Notes: generated by a model from the letters alone, not told the origin. Positions 20,654 through 31,831 are shown, counted from the stretch's first letter. The stretch is DNA of 64,000 nucleotides from Eurosta solidaginis (GCF_040869045.1 NC_090320.1:119421112-119485111), one strand, 5' to 3'. A program made the numbers and translations.

Positions 20654-22059
20654 TTGGCGATCCTACCAACGATCCTGCGCAAATATTTTATTTCATTAAT
20701 GACTGTAATGATTACGAAAATTTCCATTCGCTAATTTTTAATTAAAATGCATTTATTATCTGAATCTATATCTGTCCGTGCTTGTATATATAATACCTCG
20801 TGCTTGTGATAAATGATTTTTTGAACAAAAAATTTCACAATTTTAAAGTAACTACTCCGTCATATTTACAACGACTTAAATAGTTGCGCGAAACAGACTA
20901 AACGAACAGCTATCAGTTTGTTTACTTAAAATCCAATTTGGAAATACATTCGGCATCAACAAAAAACAAAAATTATTTGAGAATCAACATTTGAAAACAG
21001 AAACAAAAAATTTAGTGATTATAATACGAAGCTATAATTAACTTTAAAAGTATTTCGTTTTGAAAGTGCCTAAAACATTTACTATTGTGAAAATAAGTGA
21101 AAGTCCATAGACATTCGTAGATGTGACTGTGTGGAAACACCCGAAAACGGAAACCAAATTTTAGCAGATTTGATGAACAAAATAGTTTAACCAATTGTTA
21201 AAACTTTTAAAGAAACAATAAAAAAATTAAAAAGTAAAATCATAGTACCATAATTGTAAATCGCACATCGATTTAAAAAAAAAAATGAAACTTAAATATA
21301 CTTCAATTAATAAACAATATTTTGTGCAAATTGCATATAACAGTCGCTGTAAATTCTATATACGAAACAAAAACAAAAAATAAGTGCGGACAATCAAATA
21401 AAAACATAAAGTACTTATAGCAGAAATTTACTAGTAGACATGCTATAAATTTTATGCAACATAAATAAAAATAAAATTTTTCTACGAATCGTTAATTAAT
21501 AAAGAACTCTAAAAAACAACATACTACGCTTAAAACAATGGTTAAGTTTTCCACTTCACTACAACAAGAGCTATTACAACAATTTTACGCAAAATACACA
21601 CAAGAACGGATTTAAAGTATAAGACATCACGATGAAAATGATGAGATTTATAAAGAAAACAACAAAGCCATTGCATAAATAGCAACAGCAATGAATTTAA
21701 TTGTTATCACGTCCAAAAAACGCCATTTATTCCCTCAAAATATCTACAATCATCAATCAAATACTTATTAATTTTAATATTTTTTTACTAATTTAATTTT
21801 ATGTAAGTATAATTTTTATATTAATATCATATTACAAATTTTCCAATTATAATTTAAATTAAAATTTTAAACATTTTAAACTTTCAAATTTATTTTAAGA
21901 TTATTTTTATATTTTAACAATTTTAATATAAATTATTTAAATACTTATTTTTTATATAAAATTAAATATTTTATTTAAATTGTTAACTCCCTTTCCAAAA
22001 AAAAAATCTTAAATATTTTCTAATTTTCAAATTTTTTCATAAAATTTTTTTTTTTTCAT
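20654..22059 (+). other. Untranslated leader of the CsRn1-type element
   Basis: About 1.4 kb, very AT-rich, with the putative primer-binding site at its start and no supported coding frame before the gag ATG at 22060. A long leader before gag is common in such elements. Confidence 0.7.
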
Positions 22060-23067
22060 ATGGTTCTACGTTCACAAATACGAACCCGTAAGTTTACAAA
22101 TTCGGAAAATCAAAACAACAACTATTCAAATAACACAATGACTCACAATACAACTCAAAATTCTAACATTAATACAACAGAAAACAACATCTCTAATATA
22201 ACACAAGATACTTCAACACAAGATAACTTTACAAATATTTCTTCTACTAAATCTATTAAATTACCACAATTTTGGCAAGAATCTCCCGATGCCTGGTTTC
22301 TGCTTGTTGAAGGACAATTTGAAATTAACAATATCAATGATGATAATTTAAAATTTCAAAATGTTCTAATTACTCTTCAACGAGATACTATATCTAAAAT
22401 TGTAGATGTTATTAACCCTCCTCCTCTTTTTAATAAATATAATACAATCAAAAAAATTCTATGTGAAAGATTTTCTCTTAGCGAAGAAAAACGATTAGAA
22501 CAATTATTTTCAAAAACTGAACTTGGTGATCGTTCACAATCTGAATTATTCAGATTTATGAAATCACTTATAAGTTCTGACTCCATAGTTAGCCAAGAAT
22601 TACTCTTTAAATTGTGGATTCGTAAATTACCACAAGAAATACAAATTCATTTGACTTCCAATAATAATCAAAACAGAGATGAAATTATTATTTTAGCTGA
22701 CAAACTTTTTGATTTAATCAATAAACCTCATTCTTCCAAATCTCCTGTAGTCTCAAGTATAAATAATAATATTTTAGAACAATGCGTTAAAAATTTAACT
22801 GAATTAACTACGGCTATTTATCAAAATTTAAATAAAATTTCTAATGATATTAATCAATTACAAATCCGTTCAAGATATAAAGATAGAAATAGATCTAAAT
22901 CTCGAAATTTTTCAAGATCAAGAAATTTTTCAAACAATCGTAAATTTAATTCACAAACAACTATTTGTTGGTATCACAAAAAATTTAAGGATAACGCTCT
23001 TAAATGTATACCACCATGCAATTTTAATCAAAATCATAATTCAAATTGCGAACAAAATTTAAACTGA
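22060..23067 (+). CDS. Gag polyprotein of the CsRn1-type element
   Basis: A 335-codon intact frame. Gag assembles the virus-like particle that packages element RNA in the cytoplasm. The N-terminus (about 1-65) is Asn/Thr-rich and low in complexity. Residues about 69-220 form the conserved capsid-like region, beginning LPQFWQESPDAWFLLVEGQF and including RKLPQEIQIHL. Residues about 275-300 are Arg/Ser-rich. The C-terminus has C-x2-H-x(8-9)-C-x3-C spacing (CWYHKKF and CIPPC), the CHCC motif that marks CsRn1-type Gag in place of the usual CCHC knuckle. The ATG at 22060 is the first in frame. The pol frame starts close by at 23046, overlapping in another frame, which suggests translation by frameshift. 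Confidence 0.92.
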   Translation: MVLRSQIRTRKFTNSENQNNNYSNNTMTHNTTQNSNINTTENNISNITQDTSTQDNFTNISSTKSIKLPQFWQESPDAWFLLVEGQFEINNINDDNLKFQNVLITLQRDTISKIVDVINPPPLFNKYNTIKKILCERFSLSEEKRLEQLFSKTELGDRSQSELFRFMKSLISSDSIVSQELLFKLWIRKLPQEIQIHLTSNNNQNRDEIIILADKLFDLINKPHSSKSPVVSSINNNILEQCVKNLTELTTAIYQNLNKISNDINQLQIRSRYKDRNRSKSRNFSRSRNFSNNRKFNSQTTICWYHKKFKDNALKCIPPCNFNQNHNSNCEQNLN

Positions 23068-23543
23068 AACGATCCATTATGACGGTGACGGATAATGGAA
23101 CTATTATTAAACCTACTCGTCGCCTATTCATATTTGATAAATTTAATAAACTTAATTTTCTTATCGATACCGGCGCAGTTGTATCAGTTATTCCTTTTTC
23201 TAAATTTAAAATTTATAAAAGAAATTCGGATCTTACTTTGACCGCAGCAAACGGTTCTTCAATTGAAACTTTCGGTACAAAACTACTTAAAATTGATTTA
23301 GGTTTAAGAAGAGATTTTGAATTTCCATTCATTATTGCGAACATTGATACACCAATTTTAGGAGCAAACTTTTTAGAAAAATTCGGAATTATTGTCAATA
23401 TTAAAAATAAAGGAATAATGGATTCTACTACAAAAATTAAAGTTGCTGGATCTTCTGGATTTTCTGATATTTTCTCACTCAAAATTCCTATTGTCGAAAA
23501 TAAGTTTTCAAAATTACTTAATGAATTTCCATATTACCTGTGA
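23046..23543 (+). CDS. Pol: aspartic protease region of the CsRn1-type element
   Basis: The frame overlaps the end of gag by 22 bases. It contains FLIDTGAVVSVIP, with the catalytic D-T-G intact, followed by the second conserved block DTPILGANFLEKFG. This is the retropepsin that would cleave Gag-Pol. The frame ends prematurely at 23541-23543; comparison with the downstream frame shows a single-base frame change at the protease-reverse transcriptase border (about 23535). Confidence 0.9.
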   Translation: MRTKFKLKRSIMTVTDNGTIIKPTRRLFIFDKFNKLNFLIDTGAVVSVIPFSKFKIYKRNSDLTLTAANGSSIETFGTKLLKIDLGLRRDFEFPFIIANIDTPILGANFLEKFGIIVNIKNKGIMDSTTKIKVAGSSGFSDIFSLKIPIVENKFSKLLNEFPYYL

Positions 23544-24880
23544 ACCAGATTATACTAAAAAAGTTAAACACCATACGGTTCACAGGATAGAAACAAAAGG
23601 TATTTTACCATTTTCGAAACCCAGACGTCTTGATCCAATCAAACTTAAATTGCTAAAGCTGAATTTGAATTTTTAGTTAAAACGGGTATATGCAGACCCT
23701 CAAATTCTCCTATTGCATCTCCACTTCATCTCGTTCCTAAAAAAGACCAAATGATTGGAGACCTTGCGGAGACTATCGAAGACTTAATGTTATTACTACA
23801 CCAGATCGGTATCCTTTACCACATATTCACGATTTAACAATTGATTTAAAAAACAAACAATTTTTTTCGAATATTGATCTTGTGCGTGCTTACCACCAAA
23901 TTCCAATGGCAGAAGAAGACATTCATAAAACTGCAATAACTACCCCTTTTGGAATATTTGAATTCGTAAGAATGCCTTTCGGTTTACGGAACAGTGCTCA
24001 AACTTTCCAACGCTTTATTAATGAAGTATTTTCTGATTTCGATTTTGTATTTACATACAATGATGACATTCTTATTGCCAGTGATAATGAAGATCAACAT
24101 ATAAATCATTTAAAATCAGTTTTCAAAAGACTTGAAGAATATAATTTAAATATCAAACCTTCAAAATGTACTCTCGGTGTAAATAAATTAAATTTTTTAA
24201 GTTACGAAATTTCAGGCGAAGGTATTAAACCATCTTTAGATAGAATTGAAATCATAACAAATTTTGAAAAACCAATTTCTATAAATAAATTACAAAAAAT
24301 TTTAGGTATGATAAATTACTATCACAGATATATTAAAATGTTAGCAATAGAACTTAGTCCTCTGCATGAAATGTTAACACATGCAATTAAAAACAAACTC
24401 AAACAATTAAATTGGACAAATGAAACCACAACAGCTTTCGAAAATGTTAAAAAACTGTTTGCTAAAAATACTTTACTTACACATTTCGACAAAAATGGTA
24501 CTTTATCATTAGCAGTAGATGCATCAAATGTTGCTATTGGAGCAGTTCTTCAACAAACTAGCAATAATATACTAGAACCCTTAGCTTATTTTTCAAGAAA
24601 ATTAACTACAACAGAAACTAAATATTCAACATTGATCGTGAACTTTTGGCAATTTATAATTCAATTAAACATTTTAAACTTTTCTTGAAGGTAGAACTTT
24701 TACAATTTATACTGATCATAAACCTTTAATTCATGTTCTAAATTCTAAAGTAGATAGATCTCCTCGTCAACTACGTCATCTTGAATATATTGCTCAATTT
24801 ACAAATGATATTCAATATATACGTGGAAAAGACAACATAGTTGCCGACACACTTTCCCGTATTCCAGAAATAAATGCAAT
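23544..24880 (+). pseudogene. Pol: reverse transcriptase and RNase H of the CsRn1-type element, frameshifted
   Basis: The reverse transcriptase opens in broken frames ([37 protein letters not shown]) and continues as an open 268-codon frame at 23882-24688. That frame has the palm block [24 protein letters not shown] and the catalytic box [11 protein letters not shown], which is YNDD where YIDD or YLDD is usual. RNase H follows ([16 protein letters not shown], then TDHKPLIHVLNS and DNIVADTLSRIP in shifted frame). Breaks near 23650, 23746 and 24634 are single-base losses, at least two of them in homopolymers (AAAA to AAA, TTT to TT), so sequencing error is possible. Confidence 0.9.
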
Positions 24881-24999
24881 TTCAACTCAAGATATAAATT
24901 TAGAAACTTTATATAAAGAAGAGCAAACTGATACATTTTTACAAAAAACCATTTCTGATCCAAATTCTAAAAATAATTTAAAAGAAATTCATATTCCAG

Positions 25000-26140
25000 T
25001 TATTAATTTAAACATATGGTGTGATGTTTCTCTACAACCTTTTCGACCTTATGTTCCACATTCTATGAGAAGAATTATATTCGACAAAATTCACTCATTA
25101 TCTCATCCAAGTATAAGAACAACTAGAAAATTAATTCAAAATAAATATTATTGGCCTAACATGCGTAAAGAGATTGCATCAATTGTCAAAAATCCAAAAT
25201 TTCAAGACATACTAAATCTCCTATCCAAAAAATTCAAATACCATCAGGCCGTTTTGAACATATTATATGGATATTGTTGGACCTCTTCCAGTTTCAAATG
25301 GAAATTGTTATATTTTAACAATTATTGACAGATTTTCACGTTGGCCTGAAGCTTATCCACTTAAAGATATTTCAACAAATACTATAGTAAAAACTATCCA
25401 CTTAAAGATATTTCAACAAATACTATAGTAAAAACTTTTATTCAAAATTATATACCACGATTTGGTATACCATTAAATATTACAGTAGATCAAGGTTCAC
25501 AATTCACTTCAAAATTTTTTACGGAATTAACTAAAGTTTTAGGTTCTCATAAAATTCATACATCTCCTTACCATCCCCAAGCAAATGGCATGATAGAGAG
25601 ATTTCATCGAACTTTAAAAGCAGCAATTATAGCATCAAACGACTCGGTTCATTGGTCTGACATTTTACCATTCATTCTACTTGGTTTACGAACTTCTATA
25701 AAGAAGATTTAAAATGTTCATCTGCTGAACTTGTTTATGGCCAAACACTTAGAATACCTGGTGAATTAATTATTTCAAATAGTAATAAAGAACATGCTTT
25801 TTCTAATGACGCTCTTCATAAAATAAGAGATTATTTTTCGCTTGTTCGTTCTAAAGTTTTTCATCATAACAAAGAAAATTTTTTCGTTCCTAAACAATTA
25901 GAAAATTGTGAGTCTGTTTTTGTTAAAGTTCTTCGTAAATCTAATTTAGAATCACCTTATGAAGGACCTTTTAAAGTTATCTCTAAGAAACAAAAAACAT
26001 TTACAATTCAATACAAAAATACTATTAAAAATATTTCAATTGATTTACTTCAACCAGCAAACATACTTATTAACACTAATTTAAATACAAATACATTTAA
26101 CAACAAAAAACAAAAAAAGGTTACATTTAATATTAATTAA
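25000..26140 (+). pseudogene. Pol: integrase of the CsRn1-type element, frameshifted
   Basis: The His pair of the N-terminal zinc module is present (HSLSHPSIRTTRKLIQNKYY), but the Cys pair is lost through a short deletion near 25190. The catalytic core is recoverable in shifting frames: the first Asp in MDIVGPLPVSNGN, the second in VTVDQGSQF-like sequence, and ERFHRTLKAAI with the Glu. The lineage block CSSAELVYGQTLRIPGE follows, then a basic C-terminus ending at 26138. A 41-bp tandem duplication (25354-25435) breaks the frame again. Confidence 0.88.
25354..25435 (+). repeat. 41-bp tandem duplication inside integrase
   Basis: The unit starting TATCCACTTAAAGATATTTC at 25354 is repeated exactly from 25395. 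Since 41 is not a multiple of 3, the copy shifts the integrase frame. Confidence 0.9.
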
Positions 26141-26179
26141 TAATTTGTTTGTTTCAAATTTTCTTGGAGGGGGAGTAAA

Positions 26180-26391
26180 TATAGTGTTAACTACTTTGTA
26201 CTCTTTACTTTAATTTTTAAAATAATTTTAATTGAGTTTTCGTGTTAACTTAAAATTTTGAATAACTTCAAAAAAAGAAAATTCTAATTAGTTTGAAAAT
26301 ATTTAAACTCAAAAATAAACAAAAATAAATTTTTATATTTCAAACCGAAAATAAAAGCTTTTTTTAAAATATCAACTTGAATGTTGATATA
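26180..26391 (+). repeat. 3' LTR of the CsRn1-type element
   Basis: Near-identical to 20444-20653; the differences are confined to the stretch after AAACCGAAAA. It is preceded by the purine tract at 26166-26179 and followed by the AGTAC duplication. Confidence 0.9.
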
Positions 26392-26396
26392 AGTAC

Positions 26397-26673
26397 TACC
26401 CATTAGGGAGAGAAATTAAGTTCTGAAGAAATAGTTTCTGTTCAATACCCAGAAACCTGGGCATCCCAACGGACATCTGATTGATGAGGCTACACCGCAA
26501 AGGGGCTTAAAGGGTAATCTCCGTAAGCGTTATGAGAACACAGACGTATGAAGCTAAAACGCATAAGCAGGTCCTCAGTGAAATCCGACTCTATGTCAGG
26601 AAGTGCGCGGTGAATCCAGTACTTAAAGAACAATACCCAAAACTAGCAGAGGAGGAACGCACTCTCCCTAGTG
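26397..26673 (+). pseudogene. Jockey-type element, part 2
   Basis: Continuation of the Jockey copy after the CsRn1-type insertion. Shifted frames give remnants such as ETWASQRTSD and a frame 26532-26700 resembling the ORF2 tail (LAEEERTLPSEK). The sequence stops at CTCCCTAG, where the minus-strand 412-like element begins. The copy resumes at 31832 with CTAGGGAAATGCGCG. Confidence 0.75.
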
Positions 26674-27095
26674 AAAAGTTAAAATTAATGAGACGAAAGG
26701 TTTCAACTTCAATGTCCGACAATAATTCATTTTATTAAAAAAATTCTTTCTCTTTTATAGATAATTCCTTAACCTACACAATGCTTGTATGTGAATATTT
26801 GGTTAATTCACATTATTGGTTGTATGTAAATATTTTGGTGACAAACTAACATTGACGATCGGCAGTGTATTGACCGGAGTGTGTGACTAAGCAGAATTTG
26901 TTAGGTGTGAACTGACAAGGGTTTCATATTCGGCATTTGATTGATGTTAGCGAACCGCTGTGTTAGGTCAATGTAATTTATGTCGCATAATATTGTAATA
27001 TGATTATGCTATTACTAAAATGTATTGGCATAGAAGTTCATGGTGCGTAATGCCGCAAATGTATTGCATAGGTGGGCATGACGCATAATGCTACA
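26674..27095 (-). repeat. 3' LTR of the 412-like element
   Basis: The LTR core 26816-27095 matches 31553-31831 almost exactly. The remaining 142 bp (26674-26815) do not match the other LTR but end in the sense sequence CA next to CTAG. The sense start is TGTAGCATTATGCG, directly after a PPT-like CTAAGGCGGATGG (27096-27108). Confidence 0.7.
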
Positions 27096-27895
27096 CCATC
27101 CGCCTTAGAAAAAGAGGATTATATAATTGTTTTGTGAACAATTGTATAAGACTCTTTGTTCGAATTTTAAATGATTCTAATTTTAAATTATTTTGGTATT
27201 TTACTGTAACTTGATATTATAGTGAAAGAGTTTGTGTACTTTGTTTCTGATATGCTGACTTTGATACTTTTATTATTTTTACATTTTGTTTATATATATA
27301 TTTTTTTTGTACAAATCCTTTTTTTTTCAAAAATTTTTAATTTAACTTTTATTTTACTTATTTTATTTATTTTACTTATTGGATTCTATTTGTCTTCTAT
27401 ATTTTACTTATTTTACAGCCGGATTTTAAATGTGTCGACCCACCTAAAATCCGGTTGTTTCTAGAAGCTTTTATTAATTAACCGAGTAAATTGGAATGAT
27501 TATTTGCAAAAGATGTTTTAAATGGGTTTAAGCCTATTCTTATGGACTATTATTTCTTTATTTTGATTTTACTATCTCAATTTCCTATACTGTTAGGTAT
27601 TAATATATAATTATTATTTTTGTCTATACTTTTTATTTTATAACTTCCTTTGTATTCAATAAATTTGCCTACTCGAGTATAATTACTTTTAAACAAATTG
27701 TCCCCTAAAGACAACTGTACTTTTTCAAGTTGGCGGCCTCTTTTTCAAGCCTGATAAAGAATTGTTCTAAGTCAATTTTATCATCTACAATTAGGTTGCT
27801 TGTATTTATGGTGCTACAAATTTTTTTTCCCTTTTTGAAATATAATTTGGGGGGACTGAAAACGAGCCTGACATATCTTTTTACTTCAAATTTAT
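27096..27895 (-). other. 3' part of the 412-like element, integrase absent
   Basis: In sense order this holds the end of the RNase H-integrase connection (a frame with [14 protein letters not shown] and FFIRLEKEAANLKKY, about 27730-27910), AT-rich DNA without a supported frame, a hairpin at 27121-27150 and the polypurine tract. No integrase motif is visible. Confidence 0.65.
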
Positions 27896-28876
27896 TTAGC
27901 GCTTCATATTTTTGGGGTTCTCAGTGTGACTTTCTTTAATTTTAACATTATTTTTTATATTTTTAGCTGTTGATCTGGTTGTGACTTTCATTATTTTGCA
28001 TGCTTTCACTGACATTTCTTTTAAGTTTGTTATATTAATGCGAGACAATGCGTCCGCGACGTGGTTTTCTTTTCCGGCAATGTACTCCACTTCGAAATCA
28101 TATTCTTCTAAATCGAGTCTTACTCGTGTTATCTTAGATGAAGGACTCTTCATCTAGAAAAGGTATGTTAAAGGGCGATGGTCGGTTTTAATTATGAATT
28201 TTCTGCCATAAACATATGGTCTGAAGAAGGTTATGGCCCAATGGATTGCTGCTAGTTCTTTTTCTATTGTAGCTTTGTTTGTTTCCCATTTTGTAAAGGA
28301 TCTAGAAGCGTCAGCAATTGGTAACTGTTTGCCATCATGTTCTGCGCTAAGGACTGCTCCGCAAGCGTACCCACTAGCGTCTGTTGTTATGCAGAATTCT
28401 TTATTGAAGTCGGGGTATTGCAAAAGTTTTGGGCTGATTAATGCTTCCTTTAAATAGCCAAAAGCTCTTTGACATTCTTCTGTCCAGTCGAAGGAAACAT
28501 TCTTTTTGCAAAGCCTAGTTAATTTTCTTGAGTATTCTTCGAAATTCGGTACAAATCTTCTGTAATAATTGCAGAACGCTACGTACCTTTTAACTTCATC
28601 TGCTGTTTTTGGTGTTGGGTAATTTTGAACTGTTTCAAATTTGCTTGGGTCGGGTAGTATTCCCTCGCTTGTGCATTTATGTCCTAAATAAGTTACCTCT
28701 TCGCTGAAGAATGGGCATTTATCTGGATGTAATTTTAAGTTGTATTTCCTACAAGTAGAGAAAACATCTCTTAAGTTCTTCAGCATGTGTTTTTCTGAAC
28801 CACCTAGTACAACTAAATCATCCATATATAGAAATGCTTGGGATGGTTTGAGGCCTGCAAATGCCAGTGTCATCAT
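27896..28876 (-). pseudogene. Pol: reverse transcriptase palm end and RNase H of the 412-like element
   Basis: A 240-codon frame (28154-28876) starts inside the reverse transcriptase and includes the catalytic box FLYMDDLVVLGG (YMDD), YLGHKCTSEGI and YYRRFVPNF. RNase H follows with ITTDASGYACGAVLSAEHDG and KTDHRPLTYLF. A stop after TYLF separates it from 27896-28153 ([33 protein letters not shown]), the expected continuation. One in-frame or near-frame stop thus interrupts an otherwise well-kept protein. Confidence 0.9.
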
Positions 28877-29017
28877 TCTTTGGAATGAGTTTGGTGCTAC
28901 TTTTAATCCATAGGGTAGTATTTTGAATCTATATGTACCATTTTCTGCTGTGAATGAGGTTATATCTCTAGAATCTTGGTGTAATTATGTTTGGTGAAAA
29001 CATGACATAAGGTCAAG

Positions 29018-29335
29018 TCATGAAAAATATTTTGCTCTTCCAAGTTGGTCTAAAATATCATCAATTCTTGGAAGTGGGAATGTATCCGCTGCTAGTTTTT
29101 TGTTTACTTGCCTGTAGTCAACTACCAGTCTCCATCTTTTGTCTGTATTACCTGGTAGTGATTTTTTAGGTACCAGTAAAATTGGGCTGTTGTACTCTGA
29201 TATTGAAGGTTCTACAATGTCATCTTCGATCAATTTGTTAACCTGTTTGCTTATTTCCCCTTTTTGCGTTTCGGGCAATCTATAGTTTTTTATGTATACT
29301 GGTGTGTCATCTTTCTGGTTCTGTTTCCAGTGCAA
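29018..29335 (-). pseudogene. Pol: N-terminal reverse transcriptase of the 412-like element
   Basis: Contains YRLPETQKGEISKQVNKLIE, the NSPILLVPKK block and RWRLVVDYRQVNKKL, as in Ty3/gypsy reverse transcriptases. It is separated by about 140 bp of broken frame from the catalytic part at 28876. Confidence 0.88.
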
Positions 29336-29473
29336 ATATGTCTATGAATTCTGTGCATAATGAGGTTAATTGTGAATTGACAAATTTTGGGAAATTTTTA
29401 GTTAATCTTTTTAACTTTTCTGTGTCATTACTCTGTTTATTGTGTGTGTTTGTTTTAATTAAATTGTAGTCAT

Positions 29474-30130
29474 CTAAATTTCCAGTATGTATTTTGTAAT
29501 TTGAATAGTTGTGTTTTTATGTGTGGTGTTTATAATTCTGACAAAAGTTTGATCTTTATTTGTGATTGTGTTCGCTATGAAAATGTCTTCAGATAATTGA
29601 TGGTGGGGTGTGAAGATGGTTTTATTATCAGTGTTTACTGTTACTTGTCTAACGACTTCAGATCTAGCAGGGATTGTAATTGTGTTATCAGACAGATAAT
29701 TTGTTAAGTACATTGTGAATGTTTGGGGAAAATCATATGGTCTTAGGATTAGTTTATCCTCTGTTTTGCCATAATCTAGAATACAATTGTATTTCTTTAT
29801 AAAGTCCAAACCTATTATTCCATCGCACGGTATTGGAAAGTCGTCTTCTACGACGTGAAATTTATGATAAATTAGAAGGCCATCGCCTTTTAAATCAGCT
29901 TTAATTGTGCCTAATGTACTGGTTATACCCTGACCAATGCCCTTTTAGTCTGTCATTTGTTCTGTATTTATTTTTGTATGATTAAGTACTTGATTCTTTT
30001 TAATTATGGAGATATCTGCTCCTGTGTCTACTAAAAAATTTGAAATTGAGTTATTTAATGATGTTTTTGTAGATATGTAACTATTTAAGTGTAGATTTAG
30101 AATACAAATACAATATGAATACGAATACAT
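29474..30130 (-). pseudogene. Pol: protease region of the 412-like element
   Basis: The frame at 29945-30130 carries ISNFLVDTGADISIIKK with the catalytic DTG intact. The following frame (29474-29809) starts MDFIKKYNCILDYGKTEDKL, the second half of the retropepsin, and runs into the connecting region. A frame break lies between 29809 and 29945. Confidence 0.85.
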
Positions 30131-30143
30131 ATTTTCCTATCTA

Positions 30144-31001
30144 CTAATTTTGAAGTGGAGTTTCTTGGTTTTCCTGCTGGGTACAATTTCGCACGTTACG
30201 CGTCTGATTGTACTGTCTATTGTCATTTTGGGTTTGTGGTCCTCTTTGAACATTGTTATTTGTTCTCGAACTATTGTTATATCTTGGCTGTGGTCTAAAT
30301 CTTCTGCCTCGGTAATTCCCATAGTTCTTACTTCGGTAAACTCCACGGAAATTACTTCGATATTGATTTTGTTGCCGTATATTTAAGATTGTGTTCGAGC
30401 TGCCTGTGATTTCCGTGCAGCTGTTTGTGAACTTTGAAATTGCGTCGTTCTTTGTTGTGAACGTTCCTGCCTGCATAATCATTTTCACTTTATCATTGGA
30501 GCAGTTCTTAGACATAGCTTTGACTGCTGCTTGTGTAGCATATCTCGTTGCCAATTCTGGGTTTAATCCGTCCGAGATATAGGCTCCCTCCAATGACCTA
30601 GTTAGCTTTTCTATCTCCTCAGTGTATTGATTTGCAGTTTTGCTACGCTGTTGGATATTCAGGAGTTTTGCTGTCAAGATTTCTACTGATTCGCCTTTGA
30701 TTGCAGTTTTTAGTTTTAGTTTTATTTGTGCGATTGTATTCTCGTTACTTATGAAATTTCTTGCCGTGCCTTTTAGCTTGGTCTTTATCATGGTTATAGC
30801 TATGGCTTCATGATTATCCTTGATTTGGTCGAGGATATCGAGGGCATCTAAGAAACTATGCAAATTTTCAGGCTTGCCATCAAACTCTGGTAGCACTGAT
30901 GAGGCGGTTTTGATGAATTCTACTACGGTTTGTGGCATTGTGATATTTATGAGTGGGATTTCTAGTGGTTTATTTTCTTCTACTGACGAAGTGTGACTCA
31001 A
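30144..31001 (-). CDS. Gag of the 412-like element
   Basis: A 285-codon open frame. The central region reads VLPEFDGKPENLHSFLDALD, the usual capsid-like opening in gypsy/412-group Gag, followed by TKLKGTARNF and KSKTANQYTE-like blocks. The C-terminus is rich in Arg, Gly, Asn and Gln (about residues 210-285) and has no CCHC knuckle, as expected for this group. A preceding frame at 30998-31255 and onward to about 31370 supplies the Gag N-terminus (starting MEKWEQIFEALSEEK) but is broken by one stop and a frameshift. Confidence 0.85.
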   Translation of the reverse strand: MSHTSSVEENKPLEIPLINITMPQTVVEFIKTASSVLPEFDGKPENLHSFLDALDILDQIKDNHEAIAITMIKTKLKGTARNFISNENTIAQIKLKLKTAIKGESVEILTAKLLNIQQRSKTANQYTEEIEKLTRSLEGAYISDGLNPELATRYATQAAVKAMSKNCSNDKVKMIMQAGTFTTKNDAISKFTNSCTEITGSSNTILNIRQQNQYRSNFRGVYRSKNYGNYRGRRFRPQPRYNNSSRTNNNVQRGPQTQNDNRQYNQTRNVRNCTQQENQETPLQN

Positions 31002-31446
31002 TATTGGTGATAGGTGCGGATTTGGGAAAGTTCGGTTAGAACTGAGTTAAAATCAACCTGGAGTTTTTCTTCTACTGTAGTTGGTATAGTTATTTCTATG
31101 TTGTATCTACCTAAAGAGGATACTAATTTGTCTCGTACGTGGGAAAAGAATTGGTATGCTTCTGCTTGGTGTTCTTTGGTGAGTATATTATTTAACCTAT
31201 TGATTACCTGTCCTATATTATTTAGGGCTTCTACGATCGTGTTTAAATGTCTCACTATAGTTTATAGCTTTATCGTGGTGTTTTTATTTACGCATTTGTA
31301 TGCCTTTTCTGCCTTAATTTTCTCTTCGGATAACGCTTCAAAGATTTGTTCCCATTTTTTCATTTCTATCTTGGGGAAACATGAGTGAGAAAAAAAAATT
31401 CTAAATTTAAAGTGGTTTTATAAGGACGACCTAAGCATTCCAATTT

Positions 31447-31831
31447 ACTGAAAAAATGTTTATGTTCATTTGTACTGAGAATATTCTCTATATTTATTTT
31501 TTATTTCTTAAGTCTCTAATTTTTTCTTTTAATTTTAGTCTATCTTCCTTATTGGTTGTATGTAAATATTTTGGTGACAAGCTAACATTGACGATCGGCA
31601 GTGTATTGACCGGAGTGTGTGACTAAGCAGAATTTGTTAGGTGTGTACTGACAAGGGTTTCATATTCGGCATTCCATTGATGTTAGCGAACCGCTGTGTT
31701 AGGTCAATGTAATTTATGTCGCATAATATTGTAATATGATTATGCTATTACTAAAATGTATTGACATAGAAGTTCATGGTGCGTAATGCCGCAAATGTAT
31801 TGCATAGGTGGGCATGACGCATAATGCTACA
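31447..31831 (-). repeat. 5' LTR of the 412-like element
   Basis: The sense start is TGTAGCATTATGCG at 31831. The first 279 bp match the 3' LTR; the last about 100 bp (U5 side) do not. The sense end is placed near 31447, just before TTGGAATGCTTAGGTCG, the probable primer-binding region, by analogy with the related element at 61610-61632. Confidence 0.65.

Larger units (their letters stand above)
20444..26391 (+). mobile_element. CsRn1-type Ty3/gypsy LTR retrotransposon, 5.95 kb
   Basis: A complete element: two LTRs (20444-20653 and 26180-26391), leader, gag (22060-23067), protease, reverse transcriptase, RNase H and integrase in Ty3/gypsy order, a polypurine tract GGAGGGGGAGTAAA before the 3' LTR, and AGTAC target duplications. 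Assignment to the CsRn1/Kabuki-like lineage rests on the Gag motif CWYHKKF...C..PC and on the integrase block CSSAELVYG. The LTRs differ by only about two substitutions and two short indels by eye, so the insertion looks young. Even so, pol has several frame breaks, mostly single-base losses. There is no env-like gene. Confidence 0.93.
26674..31831 (-). mobile_element. 412/mdg1-like Ty3/gypsy LTR retrotransposon, integrase missing
   Basis: A minus-strand element inside the Jockey copy. In sense order it has a 5' LTR (about 31447-31831), gag (30144-31370), protease (29474-30130), reverse transcriptase and RNase H (27896-29335), and then only about 800 bp before the 3' LTR (to 27095). No integrase zinc finger or DDE core was seen there, so the copy could not integrate by itself. 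CTAG flanks both outer ends (26670-26673 and 31832-31835), consistent with a 4-bp target duplication. The LTR ends in sense orientation would be TGTAGC and TTTTCA. Confidence 0.85.
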
